A DNA stretch of 64,000 nt from Gnetum montanum (lineage: Eukaryota; Streptophyta; Gnetopsida; Gnetales; Gnetaceae). This document shows positions 34,229 through 46,250 of the stretch, piece after piece. The position numbers and the translations under genes were made by a program. Under the pieces are notes generated by a model. The model saw only the letters and a program-made list of their open reading frames with translations. It did not search any database and was not told the DNA's origin. Positions within the stretch are counted from its first letter, which is position 1. Every line of letters begins with the position of its first letter. The stretch covers positions 135,729-199,728 of the forward strand of contig MNCI01004661.1 in NCBI GenBank assembly GCA_015680685.1. The letters are read 5' to 3'.

Positions 34229-35847
34229 GAAAAGCATTAGGCCTTGCCCTTATTTAGAAGCACCCTCATGGGTTTCAACTTCTTACTAAAGGGCTTCTTG
34301 TAAAGAGAAGCAAAAACTCTTTCTAAAAAAGGAATACATCAATCAAAGATTACGAACAAATAGCAATAAAAGTTGATAGCTTTCCATCCTTGAGCCTCCA
34401 TGACAAAAATAATTAATACTATAAAAAACAAATTAATTGGTTAACTTTTACTAGGAGTTGTTTTGCTTAAAGTTGTAGCTGAAAAGTGATATTTTTGAAA
34501 GTATGGTATTTGATACCTAAAGAGAGGTCATAGTTATGCTCTTGCTGCTGAAAAATAGCTGCGCATCAAAACTTCCAAATATATTAGAGAACAAGGGGTC
34601 GAAGATAATTCCAAATGCTTAAGCATATCCTTTGAAACTATAATATGATTATAATTTCAATATTTACTAAGGTTGCACCATGTTTTCGAAATTTGTTTAA
34701 GAATTAGAGAACCAAGAATAGAAATGGCCTAAGGAAAAAGAAGATAGTCGATGAGTGACAAGATACCTCCTATGCCCAACCATATGAATCACAAGCATTC
34801 ACACATGATCCAATCGAATTCTGTGGATGGAATTAGTTGTGGAATCTAGATCGTTATGTCTTAATCATAGTTTGTTGTCTTCCCACTTGGACTAGTGGTA
34901 GCTTTGTCATGTATGGTTTAGTCAAGAGTGAGGCATATGATTCTTGATGTTGTTTCTACCTTATGCTACTCCTAACGACAATAGAGAAACCAATTACTTA
35001 ATTTAATTAGCAACATAAAGATAAAGTCTAAACTAGCGTACGAGTGATGAGTGTTTGTGTCCAACTTGTCGTACATGTCTTGAACCCACGTATCTACTAC
35101 TAAGATTACCAAGCACTATGCTATTGGGCAAACCAAGCAATAACACTGCTAGGATTACCAAGTGAATATGTGTTTACGCTCAAAACTAGTCGTGCTCATT
35201 CCGCCAATTCATTAACATGCATGGAAACGTAAATATTAACTAAGTATATGGAATATAAATTGCATTAAAAGTAAATTTAATCTAAGTCAAAGCGCTACAA
35301 TGAATAAGAATCAATCTTGATCTTATTATTTCTCATAGAATGTGTCCAGGTACATTTCCACTTGAATAAGATGTCGTACAACTGACTCAGGTCCACATTG
35401 TGGGCACTTACTAACTGTTCTCTAAGGTTACAAAACAAAACTATAAGAGTTTGGCTACTCTATTTACCAAGGAATGCCAATACACTGCAGGAACACACGT
35501 AGTTATAAGTGAAAATAGACACTGCATCGACATGGCCTCCTCAATGCATCATTACATGCATCGACGAGGCCTCGTCAATGCATCATTTACGTCAACAAAG
35601 TTGCCTCAATGTAGCTACTTCAAAGTAGATGCATCAAAGCTACTGCATCGAAGCGACTATGTAGAGGTTGTGTCAAAAAGGCTACATTGATGCAACCAAT
35701 TGATGCTTCATCAATAGTGAAGAAAATTATTAGAAGGCCACTTGTTATCATTCTTAGGTTTACCTTGCATAAGTTTAATTTGTAAAAAGAGCATTTAAAC
35801 ATCATCTCTATTAATGCACTTTGCAATCCATTTTACTGCAAGAGAAA
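34229..35847. repeat. Tandem duplication, copy A (about 1.62 kb)
   Basis: Starts GAAAAGCATTAGGCCTTG and ends TTTTACTGCAAGAGAAA. Copy B (35,848-37,506) repeats it head to tail, including the solo LTR at the same internal position and target-site sequence. Divergence is roughly 10% by eye, with extra U3 repeat units in B. Confidence 0.85.
34749..35713 (-). repeat. Solo LTR A (965 bp)
   Basis: Minus-oriented gypsy LTR with ends CGATGAGTG...CTTCATCA (first T mutated) and the target duplication ATAGT at 34,744-34,748 and 35,714-35,718. The U3 end, at the right, has repeated GCATCGA/GTCAAC words. Confidence 0.9.
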
Positions 35848-37506
35848 AGGATTAGGCCTTGTCCTTATTCAGAAGCACCCTCATGGGTTTCAACTTCTTA
35901 CTAAAGGGTTTCTTGTAAAGAGAAGCAAAAACTCTTTCTAAAAAAGGAATACATCAATCAAAGATTACAAACAAATAGTAATAAAAGTTGATAGCTTTTC
36001 ATCCTTGAGCCTCCAAAACAAAAAGAAATTAATATTATAAAAAATAAATTAATTGGTTAACTTTTACTAGGAGTTATTTTGCTTAAAGTTGTAGCTGAAA
36101 AGTGATATTTTTGAAAGTACGGTATTTGATACCTGAATAGAGGTCATAGTTATGCTCTTGCTACTGAAAAATAACTGCACATAACTACTTCCAAACATAT
36201 TAGAGAACAAGGGGTTGAAGATAATTCCAAATGCTTAAGCATATCCTTTGAAACTATAATATGATTATAATTTCAATATTTACTCAGGTTGCACCATGTT
36301 TTCGAAATTTGTTTAAGAATTAGATAACCAGGAATAGAAATGGCTTAAGGAAAAAAAGATAGTTGATGAGCGACGAGGTACCCCCTATGCCCAACCATTT
36401 GAATCATAAGCATTCACACATGATCTAGTCAAATTTTGTGGATGGAACTAGTTGTGGCATCTAGATCATTATGCCTTAATTATAGTTCGTTGTCTTCCCA
36501 CTTGGACTAGTGGGAGCTTTATCATGTATGGTTTAGTCCAAAGTGAGGCATGTGATTCTTGATGTTGTTTTTGCCTTACGCTACTCCTAACGATAATAGA
36601 GAAACTAATTACTTAATCTAATTAGCAACAGAAAGATAAAGTCTAAACTAGCATACAAGTAATGAGTGTTTGTGCCCAACTTGCATACACGTCCTAAACC
36701 CACGTATCCACTATCGGGATTACCAAGCGCTATGCTACTGGGTGAACCAAGCAAGAACATTGCTAGGATTACCAAGCAAATACGTGTTTACCCTCAAAAC
36801 TAGTCATGCTCATTTTGCCAATTCATTAACATGCATGGAAACATAAATATTAACTAAGTACATGAAATATAAATTGCATTAAAAGTAAATTTAATCTAAT
36901 TCAAAGTGCTACAATGAATAAGAATCAATCTCGATCTTATTGTCGTTCATAGAATGTGTCCAGGTACATTTCCACTCGAATAAGATGTCATACAACTAAC
37001 TGAGATCCACACTATGGGCGCTCATTAACTATTCTTTAAGATTACAAAACAAAACTGTAAGAGTTCAGCTACTCTATTGACCAAAGAATGCTAATACACG
37101 ACAGGAGCACATGTATTTATAGGCAAAAATAGACACTACGTTGACGTGGCCTCATCAATGCATCATTACATGCATCGATGAGGCCTAGTCAACGCATCAT
37201 TTACGTCAACAAAGCTACCTTGACGTAGCTGCTTCAAAGTAGATGCGTTGAAGCTATTGCGTCAAGGTAGCTGCGTCAAAGCGGTTGCCTCAAAGCAGCT
37301 GCATCAAAGTGGCTACATTGAAGAGGCTATGTCAAAAAGGCTACATCAATGCAACCAACTAATGCTTCATCAATACAGAAGAAAATTATTAAAAGACCAC
37401 TTGTTATCATTCTTAGGTTTACCTTGCATAAGTTTAATTCATAAAAAGAGCATTTAAACATCATCTCTATTAACACACTTCGCAATCCATTTTATTGCAA
37501 GAGAAA
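35848..37506. repeat. Tandem duplication, copy B (about 1.66 kb)
   Basis: Second unit of the duplication. The right end continues into L1 RT C-terminal sequence. The left junction shares GAAAAG with the left edge of copy A, a short homology that could have mediated unequal exchange. Confidence 0.85.
36364..37372 (-). repeat. Solo LTR B (1,009 bp)
   Basis: Ends TGATGAGCGACG...CTTCATCA. ATAGT precedes it (36,359-36,363) and ATACA follows (37,373-37,377, the mutated duplicate). The U3 part at 37,220-37,350 has an array of 16-20 bp units of the type GCTGCGTCAAAGTGG, longer than in LTR A and accounting for its greater length. Confidence 0.9.
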
Positions 37507-38258
37507 TACCCTAGTTAGGCCAAGTTCTCCATCTTTCTTGCTACTAGTGCAAATATCACAACAAGAAACTTTAGAAAAACCTCTTCTACGTTGTTTAGCA
37601 CACCAAAGAAATCGACAAATAATATGATCAATTCTCTTATAAGAATTTTTAGAATGAGCCTAACAACTGGAGTAATAAACATGTATTGATTGAAGTATTT
37701 GCTTAATAATTGAAACCTTGCAAACAAGGGTGGACTTTTTTATTTCCATTTATCAAGCTTCTTTTCAATGTTATCAATCACATAATTCTCTAAAATAGTG
37801 AGATTAGGCTCAAAAGAAAAAGGCATTTCTAAAGTTTTAAAAACAAAATCTTTATTGAAGGATTTTCAAAGCTTGAAAGTAACCCACTCAATAATATTTA
37901 AATAAAAGTAAACAATAGATTTTTGCCAATTAATTCAAGAGCTAGATAACATGTAGTATTCCTCCACTCTAGCTAAAAAAGTATTGATATGATGTAAAGA
38001 ATTATTGATCATAAAAAAAGAATCATCTACAAATTGCATGTTAAGTAATTGCGTACATTGATCATCAATTGAAATTCCCTTATTGAAATTCCTTTGTCAA
38101 TCATAATGTAAATTATGTGAAAGAAAATCTGCAGCAATAATAAAAAGATAGGGAGCTAGAGGACAACCTTGACGAATTGGCCATTGAAGTAAAAAGAAGA
38201 AACTTAATCCAAAATTAGTAGCAACTTGAGCATTAGCAGCAATGAGTAGGTTACCACC
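37373..38258 (-). pseudogene. L1 reverse transcriptase, FVDD motif and C-terminal part
   Basis: Read on the minus strand. PIRQGCPLAPYLFIIAADFL near 38,120-38,190 is the L1 RT motif that precedes the catalytic block. QFVDDSFFM near 38,000-38,030 is the YxDD-type motif. CRFLWCAKQRRRGFSKVSC near 37,560-37,610 and KKDGELGLT near 37,515 are the conserved region downstream of the RT. After 37,506 the frame continues with KWIAKCVNRDDV and GKPKND, which are also typical of L1. Stops are present between motifs. Confidence 0.8.
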
Positions 38259-39094
38259 TGATGAGTAACGAGCAGTTCCTACACCCAATCATATGAATCA
38301 CCAACATTTACTAAGTGATCTAGTCGAATTTCGTAGACTTTAGCTCTCTAAGTACACTTGATCTAGGAAGTGAATTTCAAGGATGTGATTGTTGTCTTCC
38401 TAGTGCCACTTGTGAGGTACAATGATATGGTTAAGTGTAACTGAGGCATATGATTTGTATCATTTTTATATTTTTCATTTAATTTTCATAAGTGTATAAA
38501 ATAAAGTAATTAAATGTGTAATTAATTTAAGAACTAATTAATGCCTTAACTAATCCTAACATAAGCATCTGTTCCCATCCATTGTACACATCCTAAACAC
38601 ATTGCAATGCTACTAGGTTACCAAGTGTAAGCACTACTGGGATTACTAAGCGCTAACGTATGCTTGAGATGGTCGTACTTATGTGCATTAATTACTTGTT
38701 ATTAATTAATTAATTAAATGCATAAATAATAAATGCATTAAGAAAATATTAAGCTAAGTCCAAGTGCTACAAGGTTTATTAAGAAAGCTTGTTTTTATTT
38801 CCGTTCACATAGAAGTGTCCAGGTACATCAATGCTCAAATAAAGATCTGTACACTTCTTAACTCCTACTATGGGCACCTAGAAAACATACTAACTCTCAA
38901 ATAAACAAACTACAAGAGTTTAGCTATGCTATGAATTAACAAATGCTATAAATGCAATGGGTGTGCACATTTATATAGGCAAGACTAGACACTGTGTTGA
39001 CACATATGCATCAACACATCAAACCATGCATTGATGGGATCACGTCAACGGAATCACGTCGATGTGGTTGTGTCCAATTAACCGCAACTCATCA
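38259..39094 (-). repeat. Solo LTR S2 (836 bp) in L1 RT
   Basis: Ends TGATGAGTAACG...AACTCATCA, with the perfect target duplication CCACC at 38,254-38,258 and 39,095-39,099. It is the reverse-complement twin of the E1b 5' LTR (14,335-15,171): same length, same TTAATTAATTAA run and same U3 GTCGATG/GTTGACG words. TTTATATA at 38,970-38,977 is the TATA box on the minus strand. Confidence 0.92.
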
Positions 39095-39442
39095 CCACCT
39101 ATCAAATAAAATAATCATTAAATCATAGTTTATAGAGATGAGAGATAATAAAATTCTACTCAATCATCTCATAAGCTTTAGCATAATCTAGCTTAATAAA
39201 AGCAATGTCTTAATAAGTATCAGAAGCCCATTACATTCCCTCCCAAGCTACAATAATGTTATTTAAAATATGTCTATCATTAACAAAACCAGTTTGCTTA
39301 AGTCTACTTATATCTTCAATAACCTTCTGAACTTGTCAAGCCATGCATTTAGGTAAAATTTTATAAGTATTGTTAAGAAGAGTAATAGGTCTCTAATTAT
39401 CAATATGTTCAAGATCTTTATTCTTATGAAGAAGATGATTAC
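39095..39442 (-). pseudogene. L1 reverse transcriptase, palm segment
   Basis: The minus strand encodes LLNNTYKILPKCMA near 39,340-39,400, GFVNDRHILNNIIVAWEGM near 39,250-39,310 and IAFIKLDYAKAYEMIE near 39,170-39,215. The last is L1 RT motif A with its Asp. It is bounded by S2 on one side and E3 on the other. Confidence 0.8.
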
Positions 39443-40241
39443 TGATGAGTGGTGAGGTACCCCCTATGCTCAACCATATGAATACGAGCATTTCATGCAT
39501 GATCCGGTCGAATTCCAAGGACTAAGTGCCCATGCACCTTCGTGGAACAATAATGGGTTGATTAATCATTGTCTTCCCAAGCTTACTTATATGTCATGGG
39601 TGTATGGTTAAGTAAGCTTGAGACATATGATTATGTGTTTTATATCTTGTGCTAGTAAGGAGGGGTAGAGAAAGATAACTAAGTAACTGATCTAAATTAA
39701 CTATTCATTAGCTAAGTTCTAATTGCTCCTAACACTAGTATCCGTTCCCACTCGCCGTACACATCCTGACCTAGTGCAACGTTGCTAGGATTACCAAATG
39801 CTAATCATTACTGGGTTACCAAGTGCTACACGCATGCTCAAAGCAATCATACTGAGTGTATTTAACTAAGAGAGTTGTAAGGTGAGAGAGATCATTAATT
39901 AACTAGAAAAGCATTAAATAATAACTAACACTAATTAATCTATTCTGTATGCTACATGGTTTATCATAAAGTTCATCTTTATTGTTGTACACAAAGTGTG
40001 CTCAGGTACACAATGCTCGAATAAAGATCCGTTCACTCTATGACTCCTACTGCGGGCACGTAGAAATAATTCTAACTCTAGAGGGAAAAAATAGCAAGAG
40101 TTTGGCTAAGGGACTAACTTCCAATTGTTGGAAACCAAGGGTGCCACCTCTTATTTATAGGCAAGAAGATGGGCCACGATATCGGGTATCTGACATCGCA
40201 TGGCTGATTCAACATCGCGTATGTGATATCACAGTTCATCA
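39443..40241 (-). repeat. E3 3' LTR (799 bp)
   Basis: Ends TGATGAGTGGTG...CAGTTCATCA in plus-strand writing. The U3 end at the right carries GATATC words, and the TATA box is the reverse complement of TATTTATA at 40,152-40,159. Confidence 0.92.
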
Positions 40242-42543
40242 TACCCCCATGACTGAATGAAAACTCATCCTTGAGTTCCTTACAAAATATTGGAAAGGTA
40301 TGGGATTATTGACTGTGGAACAGGGTGATAGACTTAACGTGCCCGGTGAATGGATCAACAATATAATACATGATAGCATTAGTGTTCATGACCACAAAAG
40401 TGAACACTATACATAATGACATCCAGCCTTATTTGATAGCTGGAAGAGAAGGAGAGAGAGAAAAGAATAAGACGTGTTGTTACCAATGCTAAGATTGCAC
40501 CCTCCGTTGTTTATCCATAGCCACACCACCAATCTTGCTTCTTTCATAAACGTTCTAGTTCTGGTCCATCCCGAGTGTTTCCTCCAGGCCTAGTCCATTA
40601 TTGTATGATCGTCATTTGCACATACAACATAGTCACAAATGAGCGAGGGTAGATAAATCACAATGCAGTCGATACCTTGCCTCGATGTAAAGTGCATTGG
40701 CTGAGTTGTGGTTATGGCATATACTGATTCTGGAGTTTTAACACTGGTGACTACCTAAGGTGTAGGGGTTAGGAAAAATTGAAAAAATTGTGCCAGGGCC
40801 CCCATGACTAAGAGCGAACCTCCGTTAGCGATAAGATGGAAAAAGATAAGGAATAAGAAAGATGGAGAAAAGTAACAACGACAACACGAAGAAAATGGAT
40901 GTCATGGATGGGGATGAAACAAAAAATTGTTAATTGCAGAAAATGTTTAAGGGAAAGAAGTTAACAAGTGCACCAGAAAGGAATGCCAGTGGGTCCTCCC
41001 CAAAGCAGGCTCATGGCTTTGATGCCCTAACAGACTAACAAACCGAAGAGGCTGTAGGCTCTAGGAATGTTATTTGGAAGCAAGAGTTATGTGTCAACCA
41101 ATAATAGGAAGTTGAATAAGTCTTTGCAAGGTGTGGTTCCCATCATAAAAAAAATGATGGAAGTTCAAAGCACATCCCTTGCCTATACATACGCATGCTC
41201 CCATTGTGTATTAGCATTCTTTAATCAATAGAGTAGTTGAACTATTGTAGTTTTATTTTGTAGTCTTAGAGAACAGTTAGCATCTACAAGAGTTTGGGAT
41301 GTATGCACTCAACCCATGATTGAGCAAACAACAAACACCCCAAAGGTTACCTTACCCCCAATGTAACCCAAGATAGTTCACAAGAAATTACCAAGAAAGA
41401 ACAATGCATCCACCAAGATACAAACTAATGATAAAATCGGCAATGAGGTGAGAGATGGAAAAGAAAGGTGGAGAGGAGAGAATGGAATGGAGATCCAAGA
41501 ACAAGGTTTTGTAAAGTCCCTTGTGTGTTTTATGGTTAATGTGATTGAGTAGAACTCATTCCAAATCTAGGCTCAACAATCCACATTCAGTGACCTCGCA
41601 TCAACACATTTGACCAACCCATCCTCTTGAAGCAACAAGAATGCCTCTACAAAAAGTCACCACCATTCTGAGGAGAGCGAGATGGAGAACCAGGAAGCGA
41701 GAAAGGGCCTTAGTTAGAGGGGACCTTCAGGCATGGGTAACATGTCTTTCCAGTGCCATAACTAGCGTGTGTAGCCTAATTTCATTATTCTGTCTAAGGG
41801 GTGTGCTTTAAATTCTCACCTTCTTCTCTTTTTTTTCGCGTGAGAACTACACCATGCAAAGACTTGTTTTTATGTACTCAACTTCTGGTGATTTGATGAA
41901 TCGTCAGAATGGTGGAAAACCCAAGCAAAAAGCATCCAAGCACGCAAGAGAATAGCCAGCACAAATGCATAGAATCCCATTGAAGTCACACCCTTTTCAT
42001 CCCTTGAGTCCTTCCTTAGTTTGAGAAATACTCAGCCACCATTTTGTTAATAATTTTATTAGAGAAAAGGGACTGTATAGTTCCAAGCCAAGGGAGACCA
42101 TAGGATCTTATGGATGTATGAATGACGTGGACTCATTGCTTGTTCAATCAAAACAACCATACCTTAATATCAACATCATACTTCAAAGGTAAAATCCAAA
42201 CATTAGCAATCCATATGATATTATTCATGCTACCATCATGAACACTTATTGGGTGACGAACAAAAAAAAATAAAGTAATCACACAAAGAAATGGTAAAAA
42301 TATGAATGATGGTATAAAAAAAACAAAAAAAATTAAAGAAATGTGCAAAACAAAAATGTGTAAAACAAAAATATGTAAAACAAAAACTTAGAAAGAACTG
42401 AGGGCCTTCAATGATTAGCGAAGGTGGCCATCTCCCCCATGACTGAGTTGGAAGGAGGAGATTTGAAATAATGAGCAAGGTTGCCCACCTACAGAGGTAG
42501 CATATGTTCTGGCTATCTTAAACTCATGGAAGGGTTTTGTTTA
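40242..42543 (-). other. E3 3' non-coding tract with PPT-like motifs
   Basis: No clear sense gene is visible. The plus strand shows CCCCCATGACT (AGTCATGGGGG on the element's sense strand) at 40,244-40,254, 40,799-40,809 and 42,434-42,444. The first copy abuts the 3' LTR and is the likely polypurine tract. The site corresponding to the E5 insertion is unoccupied here near 41,625-41,640. Confidence 0.8.
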
Positions 42544-43690
42544 TTACACGTTGACTAACAGTCTCTTATCCAGGCTCTCAGGTTTATATATGGTCATGGC
42601 CCCTGAATGAAAAGTTGCATAAACAATGTAAGGTCCTTCCCACAATGTTTGGAATTTAGTGTGTTGTGACACATGTGTGGGGTTGCAGTAGAGAACCTTA
42701 TCTCCTAGTTGATACTTAACTTTCCTAATTTTCAGGTCATGACATTGTTTATTAAATGCCTTGTGCAACTCATTAGATGACAAGGCAGCTAATCGGTTCT
42801 CATCTAGCAAGTTAAGAGTCATCAACCTTTGTCTTTATGCTAGATCAAGGTCAAGGTTGAGGTCACATGCCATGGCTAGCATACGGAGCTCAGTTTGGAT
42901 AGGGAGCATTGGAAGTTTTTCCTACACTAACTCACAGGGAGAGTAGCCTATAGGGAGTTTCCATGTGGAGTGGTATGCCCAAAGAGCATCATTTAGTTTA
43001 GTGCTTTAGTCTTGCCTATACTTACTAATGGTTCTGGTCAGTATCTTAATAATCTCCCTGTTGGTGACCTCAGCTTGACCGTTTGCTTGGGGGATGGTAT
43101 GGTGTAGTCAATTTGTGCTCAACCCCTAAGCATTGCATTAACTTCCAAAAAGTTGCACCTGTAAAGTGTGTACCATTATCGGAGATAAGTGCACGTGGCA
43201 CACCAAACCTGTTGATGACTTGTTGTTGAACAAATCGTGTAGCGGTAGACGATGTGCAATCTTTAACAACAACTACTTTAGCCCATTTTTGTTAAATAGT
43301 CTACAAAAACTATGATGTAAGATTTTCCATTGGACATTAGTGTAATGGACCCCATGAAATTGATTCCCCAAATGTCAAAGGGTTCTAATGATTGAATCCA
43401 TTGTTGTGGACCCTTCATTCTAGCAATCATTCCCCCATCACGTTTGCAACACTCACAAGATTGGATGGATTAATGGGTGTCTCGAAACAAGGTAGGCTAA
43501 TAATACCCTACAAGTAGGATCTTAATGGTTGTTCGTCTCCCAGCATAATGACCCCCACAAGGGCCCTCATGAGCTTCTTGGAGAACTTGTAGTTGATCTC
43601 TATCGGGAACACACCATTGAACCAAGCCATCGGGACATACTTTGTAAAGTTGTCCATTAATCTCCATAAAGTACTTGGCTCTGTGAAGAA
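42544..43690 (-). pseudogene. E3 integrase remnant
   Basis: Read on the minus strand. The zinc-binding block shows QEAHEGPCGGHYAGRR near 43,540-43,590, and the core shows LISDNGTHFTGATF near 43,145-43,190 and CLGVEHKLTTPYHP near 43,090-43,130. The C-terminal frame 42,825-42,544 is uninterrupted and holds a GPY/F-type module (FQTLWEGPYIV) after a YQLGDKVLY segment. That module is typical of gypsy integrases and is thought to help target or assemble the integration complex. Stops lie between zinc block and core and within the core. Confidence 0.85.
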
Positions 43691-44560
43691 GCTACTGTTT
43701 CTTCTTGAGGTCTAGCTCTTGTGGTGTTTGTTGGGTAAGGAGATAGGTAAGAATGCTACTGTACCAATTTTTCTCCATGGGTGATTGGTTATTCACTACA
43801 CTAGCAAAGAGGAACTCATTAGGGAAGTGATCAGAAATGGGATACTCATCCTCTTTGCTGTCCCAGCGCAATCGAGATAAATGATTGTCAACTACATTCT
43901 TGGTGCCTTTACAGTTGATCATTGTTAAATCGAACTCTTGTAGGATTACCAGCAATTGTATAATACAAGGGCTTACCATTGGTTTATTCATAAGGAACTA
44001 GATTGCACTATGATCTGTGAGTATGAATACTTTGTATCCCAATACATAGTGCCTAAATTTTTCTAGTGCAAACACTATAGCCATTAATTCTTTTTCTGTA
44101 GTAGTGTAGTTAAGTTGTGCACCAGCTATACTTCTACTTGCACAATGGATGTAATAAGGACGTTTCTAGTCATCTAACTATGTAAGTACGGCTCCTAAGG
44201 CGTAGTTGGACGCATTAGTCATGACATGGAATGCTCGGGACCAGTTAAGAGCTTGTAGAATGGGTGTTTCTACTAGCTTCTATTTCAAAGTTTGGAAAGC
44301 TAGTTCGCATTCCCTGGTCCATTCGAAGGGTACGTCCTTTTTCGTTAGCTCTACCAATGGTTTGGCAATCTTCAACAATTCTCTATGAATCTCCTATAGT
44401 AGCCAGTGTGTCCAAGGAATGACCGAATGTATTTGATAGTTTTTGATTGATGGGTGATTCCTTGGATGACTTTGATTTTCTCAAGGTCTACCTCTATCCC
44501 TGCATGTGAAATTTTATGTCCAAGTACTATGCCTTCTTGGACCATCAAGTGGCTTTTTTA
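43691..44560 (-). pseudogene. E3 RT connection and RNase H remnant
   Basis: Downstream of the RT frame on the minus strand come the conserved GHKIS and SFLGHTGYYRRFIEN segments (about 44,400-44,520), then RNase H sequence with EKELMAIVFALEKF near 44,050-44,110. A clean frame at 43,991-43,692 contains LVILQEFDLTMINCKGTKN and DNHLSRL, the end of RNase H and its tether to integrase. Several stops interrupt the region around 44,150-44,350. Confidence 0.8.
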
Positions 44561-45140
44561 CTAGTTGAGCCTTAGATTAGTTTCTAAACATCTTTTCAGC
44601 ACTTGCTCCAATCGGTCCAAGGCTTGATCAAAACTTGCTCCGTAGGTGGAGAAGTCATCCATAAAGACTTCCACACCATTTCTTATCTGCTGCTGGAATA
44701 TGCATAAAACTAAGCATTGAAATGTGGTAGGGGCATTGCACAAGCCAAATGGCATTTGTTTGTATGCAAACATTCCCCAAGGATTGGTGAACGTAGTTTT
44801 GGCTTGGTCTTCTGGGGCTATTTGTATTTGGTTGTATCCACTATATCCATCCAAAAAACTATAATAGCGATGCCATGCGATTGTGTCTAAGACTTGGACA
44901 AAAAATGGCAACGGAAAGTGATCCTTGAATGTTGCCATGTTTAGCAACCTAAAATCTATGCACACCCTCCATTTGCCTCCCTTTTTAGGCACGATTACTA
45001 GGGGGCTAACCCATTCGCTATCAGCAATGGGGTATATGAACCCAGCCTTTAGAAGCTGTTTGATTTCTTCTTTTACTACTTGCTTCAACTTTGGGTTCAA
45101 TTGCCTCTGTGGTTGTTTTTAAGGCTTCATGGAGGAGTCA
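44561..45140 (-). pseudogene. E3 reverse transcriptase domain
   Basis: The frame 45,100-44,561 (179 codons) is open across the RT fingers and palm: EWVSPLVIVPKKGGKWRVC, the motif A block YYSFLDGYSGYNQIQI, MPFGLCNAPTTFQ and the catalytic VEVFMDDFSTYG. The domain order and spacing fit gypsy-class RT. It lacks the insert found between the KKGG and CIDY blocks in Arabidopsis Athila, which places it nearer to Tat-like elements. A stop follows at LRLN, so the polyprotein is interrupted. Confidence 0.88.
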
Positions 45141-45164
45141 GTGTAAATTCTATGCTAGCATATC

Positions 45165-46250
45165 CTAGGATCTATTCCAGTTAATTCCAGATATGACCAA
45201 GCAAAGGCTTTTGATCATTTGTTTATTAACTTTCTTTTTGTTGCGGGCATTGATGATTACCGGTTTTCCATTCTTAAGGAACATGTATTCCATACCGGTG
45301 GGCAATGGTCTTAGCTCCAGGGGCTCTTGTTTAAATTTCTTAGGAATTTCCAACTTCTCCCAATTGATGTTTTCTAAGTTAGGGTTGGGAAGTTGGCAGT
45401 GGACTTTCTCTAATGCATCTATGCTATCTATGTAAGTGCAAGTCAAACCCTTAGTTAGTTCCATGCATATAAGTGAGCTACTTTCTTGATCAACTATTAG
45501 CCATTGGGTGTCTTCTTACCGTCTGACTGCTGCATACAGGCACCTTTGTATATTGATCATTTGTGCACACTGATTGCATATAGGCAATGTTAAACTTTGC
45601 ACTACCCATGATCTCTGCACATAATTGCACCCTATGTCACTGTATGCAATGCATGGAACCTTCTTCTTCTCGATCTTTTCAAAAGTATTTTCTTTAGATA
45701 TTTCTAGAAAAAGATAGTAGATACCTAGGCACACATCGATAGTGCTTAGCCATGCCCTCCCCATTATGATTGGGAAGTCCCGCTTACTGTTATTCACTTG
45801 GATCACCAGGAAGTTAGCTAGATATGACCATCCACAAATAGTGGTAACAATGTCCTCCACTAATCCCAAGGGAATAGTGATGGATTGGTCAGCCAACTCT
45901 AAACAGACATTGCTCTTTTTTAATGGAGGCAGGTTCTAGGCCTTACATTTCTTGGGATATTAGGTTGACACCAAAACCTAAATCCAAAAGAGCGTTGGAT
46001 GGCTCATTCCCAGTGATTTGTAGATATATTAGGGGACTCCCAAGATCAAAACATTTCCTAGGAAGGTGGCCAGCTTTGATCCAATCAGTAATGGCATGTG
46101 TTAACATGACCGTATGCATTGAATGCAGTGTTAAGTTCGAAGAGGATTCTGAAGCTTTATTTGATACCGAGGCATCCAAGGACTCAACTGCTTGGGGTTG
46201 CAAAGGCTGGGTTGGACTGTTGGGTCTGAAGAAAGATCTTTTCTTCATAC
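45165..46250 (-). pseudogene. E3 protease and protease-RT linker remnant
   Basis: The active-site segment reads ALLDLGFGVNLISQEM (46,248-45,943 frame), so the canonical D-S/T-G is DLG. The downstream block FPIIMGRAWLSTIDVCLGI is in a separate open frame at 45,896-45,516. A linker at 45,464-45,165 contains CQLPNPNLENINWEKLEIP. E1a and E5 preserve only the first part of this linker before their shared deletion. Confidence 0.82.

Noticed and set aside
39982-40260. Repeated small gene (similar frames at 49,330 and 53,953)
   Set aside because: These frames lie inside the gypsy LTRs, antisense to R/U5, and recur only because the LTR recurs.
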